24,205 bases of DNA, taken from the NCBI GenBank assembly GCA_937901225.1, contig CALCGX010000123.1, positions 1 to 24,205 on the forward strand. Reading direction: 5' to 3'. The notes under the pieces are model-generated. The model had not been told where the DNA came from. It saw nothing but the letters and a program-made list of their open reading frames with translations, and made no database searches. The stretch is from an uncultured Bacteroidales bacterium. GTDB lineage: Bacteria > Bacteroidota > Bacteroidia > Bacteroidales > Paludibacteraceae. Made by a program: the position numbers and the translations under genes. Of the stretch, positions 16,671 to 23,949 are shown piece by piece (within the stretch, counting starts at the first letter, position 1; every line of letters starts with the position of its first letter).

Positions 16671-16678
16671 GGGGGGGG
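16671..16678. repeat. Eight-base G/C homopolymer between the tubulin-like and protease genes
   Basis: The intergenic sequence on the minus strand reads TAA then CCCCCCCC then GATAAC, so the C8 run directly follows the stop codon. Long C runs are rare in this AT-rich operon. The run could affect read-through spacing or mRNA structure. It could also be a site of replication slippage or sequencing error. Confidence 0.7.
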
Positions 16679-19414
16679 TTAAAGTTTTTTAGCATGATTA
16701 ATCTCATCAGTGATGAGCTGACGAATCTTCTCGAAACCATGCTTCTTGATTTCATCTTTCGTCATATTAATTTGTGAGAAGTTGTCAAAATAAGCAACAC
16801 GTACTTCTGCAAGGATAGCTCGCATAGCATCCGCACCTTTGCTACTTGCAAGATTCTCAAAGAACTCGGTAAATTCCTTGCGAATGGAAGTTTTGTATCT
16901 ACGGAAATTATCAAACGCTTCGTCACGGTATTTGCCGATTGAAACCCAATTGTCATCAAGTGCATCTCCGTGCTCTTGGCTTTGGAAGAAATACTCTCCA
17001 TCCTCGTTCTTTACTAGACCGAAAATAAAACCTTTTACCCATAGATCAAATAAATCATCATCCGTTGCACGTTTTGGGTTTAGTGCAAACTCTTCACGTT
17101 GCATACGGAGTTCTATATTGTAGTCTATATGGCAGTCTGCATTACAATCTTCAAACTCTTTGCGATACTCCTCTACCTCATTGATCGTATAAGCAGGAAC
17201 AACACCGACTTGGCGATAAATGATAATTTTGTCAGTTACTCCAATGCTTGCAAAGTCACAATCCGCATTTTGAATATGATTTTTGAAGAAATCATCAGCA
17301 ACCAAACGACTATGTGCTTTATCTGGCAGACCTATATAATAACTATCACGTGGAAATTCCTTTGGTCTATGTCCTCGATAATCATAGCGGAACATTGGAA
17401 GCGATTTGCTAATGGATAATTTAATCAATTTCTCAAACTCTTCCGCATCCATTTTATTGATAATATCATCGATTGTAGTATTGCGATGCTCTTTAGTGGT
17501 ACGCAAAGACTTGGTGTATTTAAGAACGAATTTCTCAATCTCGTCAATGCCGTATTCTACAAATCCGTAGATTTTCTCTTCACCTTTTAAGGTGCGTACA
17601 AAATCTGCAAAAATGATATCTTCTGGATTGATTTTAATAGTTGTGACAATATTCTGAGCCAAATCAATTTGGAATGTTTGCGCTGCTTTGCTCACGCTAT
17701 TTTGTAGTTTTGCTAAGTCGGAAGCTAGTTTTTTGGAACAAGCAATAAGGCTCTCGGCTATCATATTTACCTTGCCGATAGCAGTTTGTAGCAAAGACTT
17801 GATATTGTTAAATATCATGATAGCTGCATCACGACGTGTAATCTCTCGCATATTGATGCAGAGATCCCTTGCTGCTCCTATGACATCTTCCTCTTTCTCC
17901 TCCAATTTTGCCTTAGTCTTAAAGAATTTACTATCATATTCTTTAAGATCACTAACAGCTGCTTCAAGTGTAGAACGAAGACGAGGTTGCTTTTCCAAAA
18001 GAATCTCTTTCTCTTTTCTCATTTCAGATAAATAGATATCAATTTGTGCATCTATGCCTTCAATGATATTACGAGCAGTAGAGATACCGCACTCTTTGTT
18101 TACGTAAGTGATGAGCAGTTTACGCAATTCAGTGCGTACTTTTGCAGTAAGTGAAGTAACTTTCTCGTTAACTACCTCGTCTTTGATTTTATTCATCTGC
18201 AAGTATTGCTCAACTTCTGGCATTGCATTAGCGTCTTCATTGATGGATAAATCGTATTTAGGATTTTTCTCAGCAATAAAGTCAATAACATGATCATTGT
18301 TATTATTTTCTCGGATATTTACCTCTGGAGAATCAATCCATGCATTAACAATAATATCAGCATCTTCACATGAATTAAACATGCGTTCAATCAAAATCTT
18401 AGCAGCCTTTATAGCATAGATATCACTAATTTCTTCGTTACGATAGAATATCTCGCATATACCCATACCAGCAGCCCATGCTTTCTTATTTTCGATATCC
18501 ATTGTACCCTCCGTGATATTCTTTTCTAGGTTATCACTAACGGAAGCAGAAGCAGAACTTAATTCTCCAGCCGATGTCACTAAGGCAAGGGATATCATTT
18601 CCGTGAGTTCATCTACATGTGTATAGGTGTCAAGTTCTTCATTTTTGTTATCTATGAATATAACAGAGTTGAAAGGTCGTTCACGGATTTCATAACTATC
18701 TTTAATATAATCTAATTTTATAGGATTACTACCAATACCCATATGCATGAGATAGTCTAGATCCATGATTGCTCCATAAGCATTAGGAGCAACCTTAGCC
18801 ATACCTGAACGAGACATGGACTTGAAAATATCAGGAAGCACCGCGTAACCCGTTAGTTTACAATTAGGAGCTTCTTTTCGAAGTAGGTATGCCATGTTGA
18901 TGAATGTACCGCAACCTGTTCCACCACAGACGGAGAAGACCATATGAATTTCAGTATTGGCACTTAATAGTTCATATTTGTCGTTAGCTTGAATACGAGC
19001 ATTTGTAATTTGATTAAGAATGTTATGTACTTTTTGTGCCACTTGTACATAATTAACAGTAAACGCAAAACGTCCATTAGTACGAACTTGACCTGCACCG
19101 AGAGTCATGCCAGTCAGTGCATAAAGATTCTTTTCTGGTATCCATGAAAAATCCTCTTTATGAACATCGTAAATAGGACGTGCATCCTTGACTAATATAG
19201 GTAGTTGCTCACTAGGGCTGAGTGTAACTTCTTCGCCACGAACAGTTGTTAATGATTTTTTGTACGCACCACTATCGGTGTCTATTCCCAAGAAACCAAT
19301 CATTGGAGGTACTTCTCCATAGGTGTCCATAAATGTTTTCTTAGTATGAAGGAGTGCGTTCATACCAGTTCCACCAAGTCCCACGTAGAGACAGCGTTTA
19401 ATTTTTGTTGCCAT
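16679..19414 (-). CDS. Tubulin/FtsZ-like GTPase (Tubulin_2-type) with a long helical extension
   Basis: The 911-aa protein begins with the nucleotide-binding pattern of the tubulin/FtsZ superfamily: GLGGTG at 12-17 (T1-like), a GIDTDSG segment near 43-49 (T2-like) and the signature CGGTGCGTF at 163-171, equivalent to GGGTGTG. This matches the tubulin-like family found beside von Willebrand A genes in predicted membrane-remodelling loci. The protein is about twice the size of FtsZ. Long helical, coiled-coil-like stretches (about 470-540) and an uncharacterised C-terminal part follow the GTPase core. It has no membrane span. It probably forms GTP-dependent filaments at the inner membrane, attached through the lipoprotein or protease encoded on either side. 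Polymerisation is inferred. The gene begins 12 bases after the upstream stop. Confidence 0.88.
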   Translation of the reverse strand: MATKIKRCLYVGLGGTGMNALLHTKKTFMDTYGEVPPMIGFLGIDTDSGAYKKSLTTVRGEEVTLSPSEQLPILVKDARPIYDVHKEDFSWIPEKNLYALTGMTLGAGQVRTNGRFAFTVNYVQVAQKVHNILNQITNARIQANDKYELLSANTEIHMVFSVCGGTGCGTFINMAYLLRKEAPNCKLTGYAVLPDIFKSMSRSGMAKVAPNAYGAIMDLDYLMHMGIGSNPIKLDYIKDSYEIRERPFNSVIFIDNKNEELDTYTHVDELTEMISLALVTSAGELSSASASVSDNLEKNITEGTMDIENKKAWAAGMGICEIFYRNEEISDIYAIKAAKILIERMFNSCEDADIIVNAWIDSPEVNIRENNNNDHVIDFIAEKNPKYDLSINEDANAMPEVEQYLQMNKIKDEVVNEKVTSLTAKVRTELRKLLITYVNKECGISTARNIIEGIDAQIDIYLSEMRKEKEILLEKQPRLRSTLEAAVSDLKEYDSKFFKTKAKLEEKEEDVIGAARDLCINMREITRRDAAIMIFNNIKSLLQTAIGKVNMIAESLIACSKKLASDLAKLQNSVSKAAQTFQIDLAQNIVTTIKINPEDIIFADFVRTLKGEEKIYGFVEYGIDEIEKFVLKYTKSLRTTKEHRNTTIDDIINKMDAEEFEKLIKLSISKSLPMFRYDYRGHRPKEFPRDSYYIGLPDKAHSRLVADDFFKNHIQNADCDFASIGVTDKIIIYRQVGVVPAYTINEVEEYRKEFEDCNADCHIDYNIELRMQREEFALNPKRATDDDLFDLWVKGFIFGLVKNEDGEYFFQSQEHGDALDDNWVSIGKYRDEAFDNFRRYKTSIRKEFTEFFENLASSKGADAMRAILAEVRVAYFDNFSQINMTKDEIKKHGFEKIRQLITDEINHAKKL

Positions 19415-19426
19415 GATATAGTAAGT

Positions 19427-20347
19427 TTATGAAATTTTCATTGTAGTTTTAGTTTTTGTAGTTTCATTAACGATGACGTGATCGACATTGGTCTTCAAGA
19501 TTCGTGCATCAACTGAATATGTATTTTTATCAGGACGAACGCGAACAGTCTTTTTATCGCGAGGTTCAAACACAACAGGAGCGGACCACATAGGGTTAAT
19601 CTCATACTTAATAGCACCCGTAAACACACGATTAAACCAGTTCTGCTTTTGAGGAGATGCAGTAAGGATGCACATCCGATAACCTTTAATCTTGAGCTGA
19701 CTTAAATATGGCTCTGGTCCTACGAGTTGAAGACGCGTAACACGGAATGTTGGGAAGAACATTTGTTTCAGGACAACAAACCAAAGAATCAGCGCAGCAA
19801 GAATGGTTATTCCAAACCACATAAGTCCTTCGGCTAATGGATTCATAACATGACGCTTTTGGAGTTTTATCTCCATAATAGCCTCGTCCTCACTATAATT
19901 ATTTTTGTCATTGATACGATCGAGACCTGTTGCATCTATAGGTTTGATATACCAATAATGAATCTTGTCCGCAGCATTTGGGTTAAATACAACTCCTACT
20001 TCAAGTTCACGGTCAGACGCATTCACGTTAATGACATTTCCTTCAACAGCTTTGCCATTAACAAAAAGTTCCATCTCATCGGATCTTACTTGACGAAGGC
20101 GTCCATTATCATCTTTCTTGAATATGCCTAACTTTAACGGAGTTGTTAGATATTTAACTGCATCGTCATTAAAATCAAAACAAAGTGTTTGTTTGAGTGT
20201 ATCTGGTACTTGTTTTTTCCACAGGAATGGATTATAAGTATTGGTTTTACCCCAAAGTACAGCATCCTCATTATTTACTTTGTTGCAACTTACGCTAATT
20301 GTAGATACAACCGTAAGAATTATCAGGAAGAATTTATTTCTTAACAT
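19427..20347 (-). CDS. Membrane-spanning lipoprotein linking periplasm and cytoplasm
   Basis: The 306-aa protein has a lipoprotein-like signal (SVSC, Cys21), a beta-rich periplasmic part (22-172), one membrane helix (about 176-193, MWFGITILAALILWFVVL) and a basic cytoplasmic domain of about 110 residues. The periplasmic part reads like an Ig-like domain (LFVNGKAVEGNVINVNASDRELEV in context, with VGVVFNP). The family is not recognised. Its start overlaps the upstream vWA stop by 14 bases, so the two are translationally coupled and probably work as a pair. The topology makes it the natural signal or force transmitter between the secreted vWA protein and the cytoplasmic tubulin-like GTPase; that is inference. 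Confidence 0.85.
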   Translation of the reverse strand: MLRNKFFLIILTVVSTISVSCNKVNNEDAVLWGKTNTYNPFLWKKQVPDTLKQTLCFDFNDDAVKYLTTPLKLGIFKKDDNGRLRQVRSDEMELFVNGKAVEGNVINVNASDRELEVGVVFNPNAADKIHYWYIKPIDATGLDRINDKNNYSEDEAIMEIKLQKRHVMNPLAEGLMWFGITILAALILWFVVLKQMFFPTFRVTRLQLVGPEPYLSQLKIKGYRMCILTASPQKQNWFNRVFTGAIKYEINPMWSAPVVFEPRDKKTVRVRPDKNTYSVDARILKTNVDHVIVNETTKTKTTMKIS

Positions 20348-21353
20348 AGATATTAACTGTATTAACTGGTTTATTTTCTAACATAACTGCAGTCACATTA
20401 TCAACGATTCGTGTGAAAGCAAATTTAGGATCACTCGCCATATCAGGAGTTGGTTCATACTCCAAAACGATGTCATCGTATAGATATTCAGTCGGCAATT
20501 CATTCATCAGCGCTTGTTGAGATTTTATAAAATGAGGATGTATTTCAACAGAGTTATCTGATTGAAATTCAGCTACCTCATCAATTTCAATGTAGTCGTT
20601 TGGAATCGTTTTGAAACGAATCTTAAAACCAGCAGGAATATTGCCATCACCAGCATAGACATTAAATACAAGGCGTTTGGGTTTATTATATTCATCTCGA
20701 ATGTTGATAAGGATACCTTCTTTCCATGAATTATTAATCTGCCGAATTTCTGCAATACCATTTAGCATTTGTGAAGCATCTATTTCCTCAAAATTACAAA
20801 TCCCTTTTAATACGAGACTTAAATCGTCATTTTTAGCTGCATTAGTAAGAAGGATATAATATCCATAAGCATCTTTCTGCTTAGCAATATCACACCAATG
20901 GTCTAAAATATCATACAACTTAGTAGGATTGACATTGTCGTTACCATCTGTCATCAATTTCATGATATCAATCTTATCTGTTGAGAAGATATTATCGATT
21001 GTGTATTGAAGGGGAGCTGATATATTAGTGTTGGTAATGTTGTCATTCTTATAGTTGCTTATCCGTCTAATAATAGCAGCCTTGCCTTCTGGAGTAGCTA
21101 ATTCTCGCCACACATCCAATGCTGTATCTTGAAAAGGGACAACTACAATCTCAGTGCGCTCGTTGGTAATAGACTGTATGTCTTTTATCATCACATCTAC
21201 TACTTTATCATAGATGTTTGGAGCTCCATTAAAACCTTTCATTGATAGTGTTACATCCCATAAATAGGTTTGTCGCACATCCTTAAATTGTCCTTGGGCG
21301 AACAGACCTAATGACGATAATAGAGTGGCAAGGCCAAGTAAAATTTTTTTCAT
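20334..21353 (-). CDS. Secreted von Willebrand factor A domain protein
   Basis: The 339-aa protein has a type I signal peptide (cleavage near LFAQG, residue 21) and a von Willebrand A fold. The metal-ion-dependent adhesion site is visible: DVTLS (Asp33-x-Thr35-x-Ser37, a variant of DxSxS), a threonine in TNTNIS (about 109) and LMTDG with Asp136. A C-terminal beta domain of about 150 residues follows, with no membrane span. Such proteins bind partner proteins through Mg2+ in the periplasm. It is the first gene of the nine-gene operon. An AAGGAAA stretch lies 11 bases upstream of the ATG. No good Bacteroidetes promoter is found between this gene and the terminator-like stem upstream, so transcription may come from the promoter near 21750. 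Confidence 0.87.
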   Translation of the reverse strand: MKKILLGLATLLSSLGLFAQGQFKDVRQTYLWDVTLSMKGFNGAPNIYDKVVDVMIKDIQSITNERTEIVVVPFQDTALDVWRELATPEGKAAIIRRISNYKNDNITNTNISAPLQYTIDNIFSTDKIDIMKLMTDGNDNVNPTKLYDILDHWCDIAKQKDAYGYYILLTNAAKNDDLSLVLKGICNFEEIDASQMLNGIAEIRQINNSWKEGILINIRDEYNKPKRLVFNVYAGDGNIPAGFKIRFKTIPNDYIEIDEVAEFQSDNSVEIHPHFIKSQQALMNELPTEYLYDDIVLEYEPTPDMASDPKFAFTRIVDNVTAVMLENKPVNTVNIYVKK

Positions 21354-21401
21354 AATATATTTATTTCCTTAATTTTGCATTTTTTTAAACAATATGCATA
21401 T

Positions 21402-21492
21402 AAAAAAAGCGTGGAGTCCGACTGTTGTCGTTCCACGTCATGAGGCTCTCGCATTGCCCGAAATATTAGAACTGACAACGCGAAGCCCACGC
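21402..21492 (-). terminator. Terminator-like stem and U7 upstream of the vWA gene
   Basis: On the minus strand GCGTGG (21492-21487) pairs with CCACGC (21414-21409). Inside it GTTGTC (21479-21474) pairs with GACAAC (21429-21424). Seven T follow directly (21408-21402). The first ATG of the operon is 49 bases further on. The left arm can instead pair with CCACGCCG near the 5' end of the same transcript, which would undo this stem. Confidence 0.75.
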
Positions 21493-21745
21493 CGAATATA
21501 AATATACTCTCGTGCTATTTTCAAGTTAAGGTACGCGTGTGCGCGCATATGAATACGCAAACAGTGTACCAAACAAGCACAAGAGGGATAATCTATATCC
21601 CGTAGGACATCTATCGTTGCTAAGTCCTGAATATTTCTGAAATTTGCGAGATTTCACGACGTCAGAACAGAGCGTCAATAAACGCCTTTTAAATATGTCT
21701 GCTACCCCAGCCGATGACGTGCAGACATCCCCGGCGTGGAATTGC
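21402..21745 (-). ncRNA. Candidate structured RNA or long leader of the nine-gene operon
   Basis: About 340 bases between a consensus promoter and a terminator-like stem contain many complementary pairs and no credible ORF. They include ATGTCTGC/GCAGACAT (21728-21695), GCGT/ACGC, GAAAT/ATTTC, GGGATA/TATCCC (21601-21585), a 10-bp stem CTCTTGTGCT/AGCACGAGAG (21585-21507, one G-U) that encloses GGTAC/GTACC, and a long-range pair CCACGCCG/CGGCGTGG (21739-21732 with 21494-21487). I found no hallmark of tmRNA, RNase P RNA, SRP RNA or known riboswitches. It may be an independent small RNA or an attenuator for the genes downstream. Confidence 0.6.
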
Positions 21746-21749
21746 GGTG

Positions 21750-21781
21750 CAAATATACAACATTTTTTTGACATGACCAAA
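21750..21781 (-). promoter_or_regulatory. Consensus Bacteroidetes promoter for the structured RNA and perhaps the operon
   Basis: On the minus strand TTTG (21781-21778) and TATATTTG (21757-21750) are separated by exactly 20 bp, a perfect match to the -33/-7 consensus of the primary Bacteroidetes sigma factor. Transcription should start near 21743-21746. Confidence 0.8.
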
Positions 21782-21924
21782 TAAAAATGACTGCTGGGGC
21801 GATTTTTTGTTAAGGGGAGCAGATTTCTCGCGGGCGGAACCGCAAGAACAAAACAGATGGCGGGAACACAGGACACACCGAATAGCATTCGGGACAATAA
21901 ACATAGATAGGATAAACTGGCTTC

Positions 21925-21976
21925 GTGTGGAGAAATTCACCACACGGAGGTGCAAATGTGGAGAAATACGCTACAC
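21925..21976. promoter_or_regulatory. Two tandem 21-bp dyads, candidate operator
   Basis: Bases 21925-21945 form the inverted repeat GTGTGG-(9)-CCACAC. Bases 21956-21976 repeat it with 17 of 21 identical bases. The centres are 31 bp apart, about three helical turns. They lie between the divergent structured-RNA promoter and the start of the helix-turn-helix gene, the usual place for autoregulation. Confidence 0.6.
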
Positions 21977-21995
21977 TTATGTGCCACAAAAGCAG

Positions 21996-22003
21996 TAATT
22001 TTG
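21996..22003 (+). promoter_or_regulatory. Bacteroidetes -7 element for the HTH/VapE operon
   Basis: TAATTTTG fits TAnnTTTG and lies 17 bases before the ATG at 22021. No clear TTTG is found at the expected -33 distance, so activity may depend on a regulator at the adjacent dyads. Confidence 0.5.
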
Positions 22004-22020
22004 CAGCGAAAAATAAAGTT

Positions 22021-22359
22021 ATGAAACATCAACAAAAAACGCCCTTAGACGACCTCGTCTGCAAACATGTCAAACAACTTCTCAATGAACGCTGTATTAG
22101 CGTTCGACAACTGGCAATAGGCATCAATAGAGATCATTCACAACTCAACAAAATCCTACACGGAGAGGCAATTCTTCCCACTTATCTCATTGACGAGTTC
22201 GCTGCTTTCTTCGAGATAGACCGCATCGCATTAATGACCGAAACGGATACCATTTTCCGTATAGATGACCCGAATAATACAATACATATCTCCATACGAA
22301 TACCATCATTCAATATATACAAACAAGTAATCAAATTTTTAACCCAAATCAGAAAATAG
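22021..22359 (+). CDS. Helix-turn-helix (XRE/Cro-type) transcriptional regulator
   Basis: The 112-aa protein has a Cro/C1-type helix-turn-helix at about residues 27-48 (SVRQLAIGINRDHSQLNKIL), followed by the usual amphipathic helices (IDEFAAFFEIDRIALM) and a short C-terminal beta segment. I chose ATG 22021 over the in-frame 21925 because the region upstream contains the two dyads and the -7 element, and because the domain begins naturally there. The VapE-family gene follows 4 bases after the stop. Regulator plus VapE pairs are typical of integrated elements in Bacteroidetes. The tandem dyads upstream are likely its own operator. Confidence 0.8.
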   Translation: MKHQQKTPLDDLVCKHVKQLLNERCISVRQLAIGINRDHSQLNKILHGEAILPTYLIDEFAAFFEIDRIALMTETDTIFRIDDPNNTIHISIRIPSFNIYKQVIKFLTQIRK

Positions 22360-22363
22360 AAAG

Positions 22364-23827
22364 ATGACCAAACAAGAAGCTGCGATCAAGTACATAACGG
22401 AGAATTACTTGGATTATAGGCGATTGAGGCATGATGTCGTTGCAGATAAGCTGCAAGTGCGCATGGCGAAGCCTACCCCCGCCCCCTCCCTAAAAGGAGG
22501 GGAGTTATCCTCGCAGAGAATGTCCTTCCCTTTAGGGGAGGATTTAGGAGAGGCTGTTTGGAGAGAGATGACGAAGCATGACATCAACTCTATCGTGTGT
22601 CATTGTGCGCAGGAGTACGATGCGAATATAACGAGTAGAGAGGTGATGACTGCACTCCAATCGGATCTGATACCCGATGTGCATCCGCTGAGGGAGTATG
22701 TGCTGTCGTGTGGAGAATGGACAGAGGAACAGCAAGATTGGATTGATTGGGTCGCCTCGCAAGTCCACATAGTGGACGCGAGTGCGATAGACCGCCCTAA
22801 AGGGCTGTTAGAACGCACTGCGTGCTGTCAGACCACGATGTTGTTAGACCGCCCATATGGGGCTGAGAGACCAACGAATCTAACACGCGAAGCTGATCTA
22901 ACAGTAAGCGAAGCGCACGGTCTAACTTCTAACAGCTCGCAAAGCGAGCGATCTGAAGCAGACCGACTTTGGAGAGTCTGCTTTAAAAAGTGGTTTGTGG
23001 CGATGGTGGCGAGTTGGATGAAAGATGAGGTGGTGAATCATCAGGTGTTGGTACTGATAGGCAAACAAGGTATCTTTAAGACTACTTGGTTGGAACACCT
23101 CATACCGCCACATCTGCGTGCATACGCCTGCAAGTTGGCGAATAGCAACGATCTGAACAAAGATGAACGGCTGCGTATTGCGGAGTTTGGGCTTATCTCC
23201 CTTGATGAGATTGATTCCATGAATAACCGTGAGCTCAATCAACTGAAATCGGTCATTACCGCCACGGATGTGAACGAGCGTGCTGCCTATGCTTACACAA
23301 AGGAGCGTAGGGTGCGGTTGGCGAGTTTCTGCGCGAGTGGCAATAGGCGGGATTTCCTGACGGATATCACGGGCAATAGGCGTTGGCTACCTTTTGAAGT
23401 GGAGGAGATACAGAATCCGTTTTACACCCTCCTGCCTTACGAGCGGATGTATGCGCAAGCATGGGCATTGGCACAGGATCCGTTGTTTAGTTACTGGTTT
23501 GACTTGGACGAGATAGAGGTGCTGGAGGAGCATAATCAGCATTTTAGGGATGAGAGTAATGAGGAGCAGTTGTTGGATGTATATTTTGCAGTACCAGCCG
23601 AAGGAGCGACCAATACAAAGTTCCTCACAACAGCGGAAATTAGCGAAAGATTGATCTATTATGGCAATATAAAGCGTCCTTTGTCACTGAATAGATTAGG
23701 GGTGTTGCTTAGCCAGAAGGGCTTTCTGTCTATCAGAAAAGGTAGTCCACAAAGACGCGGTTGGATTGTTTATGAGCGTGATAGTGAGGAGATTAATTCT
23801 GAAAGGCGAATATTATCAAAAACTTAG
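22364..23827 (+). CDS. VapE/VirE-family P-loop ATPase (DUF3874-type C-terminus)
   Basis: The 487-aa protein contains the virulence-associated E ATPase core. The Walker A motif is GKQGIFKT (233-240), Walker B is ISLDEID with Asp281-Glu282, and a later SGNRRDFLTDITGNRRWLPF segment holds arginine-finger candidates. The C-terminus (about 385-475) fits the winged-helix-like DUF3874 region. Family members are related to the superfamily 3 replication helicases of mobile elements and phages. The N-terminal part is short and interrupted by two blocks of repeat-derived sequence, at residues about 36-64 and about 134-201. Both keep the frame open. The catalytic motifs are intact, so the protein may still be active. 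It follows the regulator by 4 bases. Confidence 0.87.
   Translation: MTKQEAAIKYITENYLDYRRLRHDVVADKLQVRMAKPTPAPSLKGGELSSQRMSFPLGEDLGEAVWREMTKHDINSIVCHCAQEYDANITSREVMTALQSDLIPDVHPLREYVLSCGEWTEEQQDWIDWVASQVHIVDASAIDRPKGLLERTACCQTTMLLDRPYGAERPTNLTREADLTVSEAHGLTSNSSQSERSEADRLWRVCFKKWFVAMVASWMKDEVVNHQVLVLIGKQGIFKTTWLEHLIPPHLRAYACKLANSNDLNKDERLRIAEFGLISLDEIDSMNNRELNQLKSVITATDVNERAAYAYTKERRVRLASFCASGNRRDFLTDITGNRRWLPFEVEEIQNPFYTLLPYERMYAQAWALAQDPLFSYWFDLDEIEVLEEHNQHFRDESNEEQLLDVYFAVPAEGATNTKFLTTAEISERLIYYGNIKRPLSLNRLGVLLSQKGFLSIRKGSPQRRGWIVYERDSEEINSERRILSKT
22469..22556. repeat. In-frame inverted repeat inside the VapE gene
   Basis: AGCCTACCCCCGCCCCCT and the next bases (CCCTAAAAGGAGGGG) are matched near the other end by CCCTTTAGGGGAGGATTTAG and AGAGGCT. 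The two halves form an imperfect inverted repeat of about 88 bp. It resembles the dispersed CCCTAAA/TTTAGGG repeat common between genes in Bacteroidetes, here within coding sequence and read as PTPAPSLKGGELSS and onwards. Confidence 0.75.
22763..22965. repeat. Array of mini-palindromes inside the VapE gene
   Basis: Short palindromes GTCCAC-ata-GTGGAC, GCCCTAAAGGGC, GCACTGCGTGC, GCCCATATGGGGC and GCTCGCAAAGCGAGC are separated by variants of TTAGACC or GGTCTAAC. The spacer orientation changes midway, from TTAGACC to CTAAC. The block adds about 65 residues (DRPKGLLERT ... SQSERSEADR) between the N-terminal region and the ATPase core. Confidence 0.75.
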
Positions 23828-23857
23828 TTTAGACAGAAAGACAGAACTTTTTATAAT

Positions 23858-23881
23858 CTCGTCCGCGCGTGCGGGGACGAG
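23858..23881. repeat. Hairpin after the VapE gene
   Basis: CTCGTCC (23858-23864) pairs with GGACGAG (23875-23881) across a GC-rich 10-base loop. No T run follows, so it is not a clear terminator. CTGTCTAT-type tetranucleotide repeats lie just downstream (about 23900-23920). Confidence 0.5.
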
Positions 23882-23949
23882 AAAGAGAAAATAGCTGTCT
23901 ATCCGTCTATCTGTCTATTAGCAATACTAACCCTTAAACTTATTAAATT

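Noticed and set aside
21402..21745. Known housekeeping RNA (tmRNA, RNase P RNA, SRP RNA, 6S RNA)
   Set aside because: No tRNA-like CCA end or tag frame, no RNase P core such as GAGGAAAGTCC, no SRP motif, and the fold is not one long 6S-like hairpin. Kept as an unassigned candidate.
21526..21955. Minus-strand ORFs of 123 and 88 codons upstream of the operon
   Set aside because: They overlap the promoter and the structured RNA, have unlikely composition, and show no recognisable domain.
21925..22020. Longer N-terminus for the HTH regulator
   Set aside because: The extension is translated from the dyads and the -7 element and has no protein-like pattern; ATG 22021 is better placed.
22763..22965. 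CRISPR array
   Set aside because: The palindromic units vary in sequence and length, spacers are very short, no identical repeats of 24-40 bp occur, and no cas genes are present.
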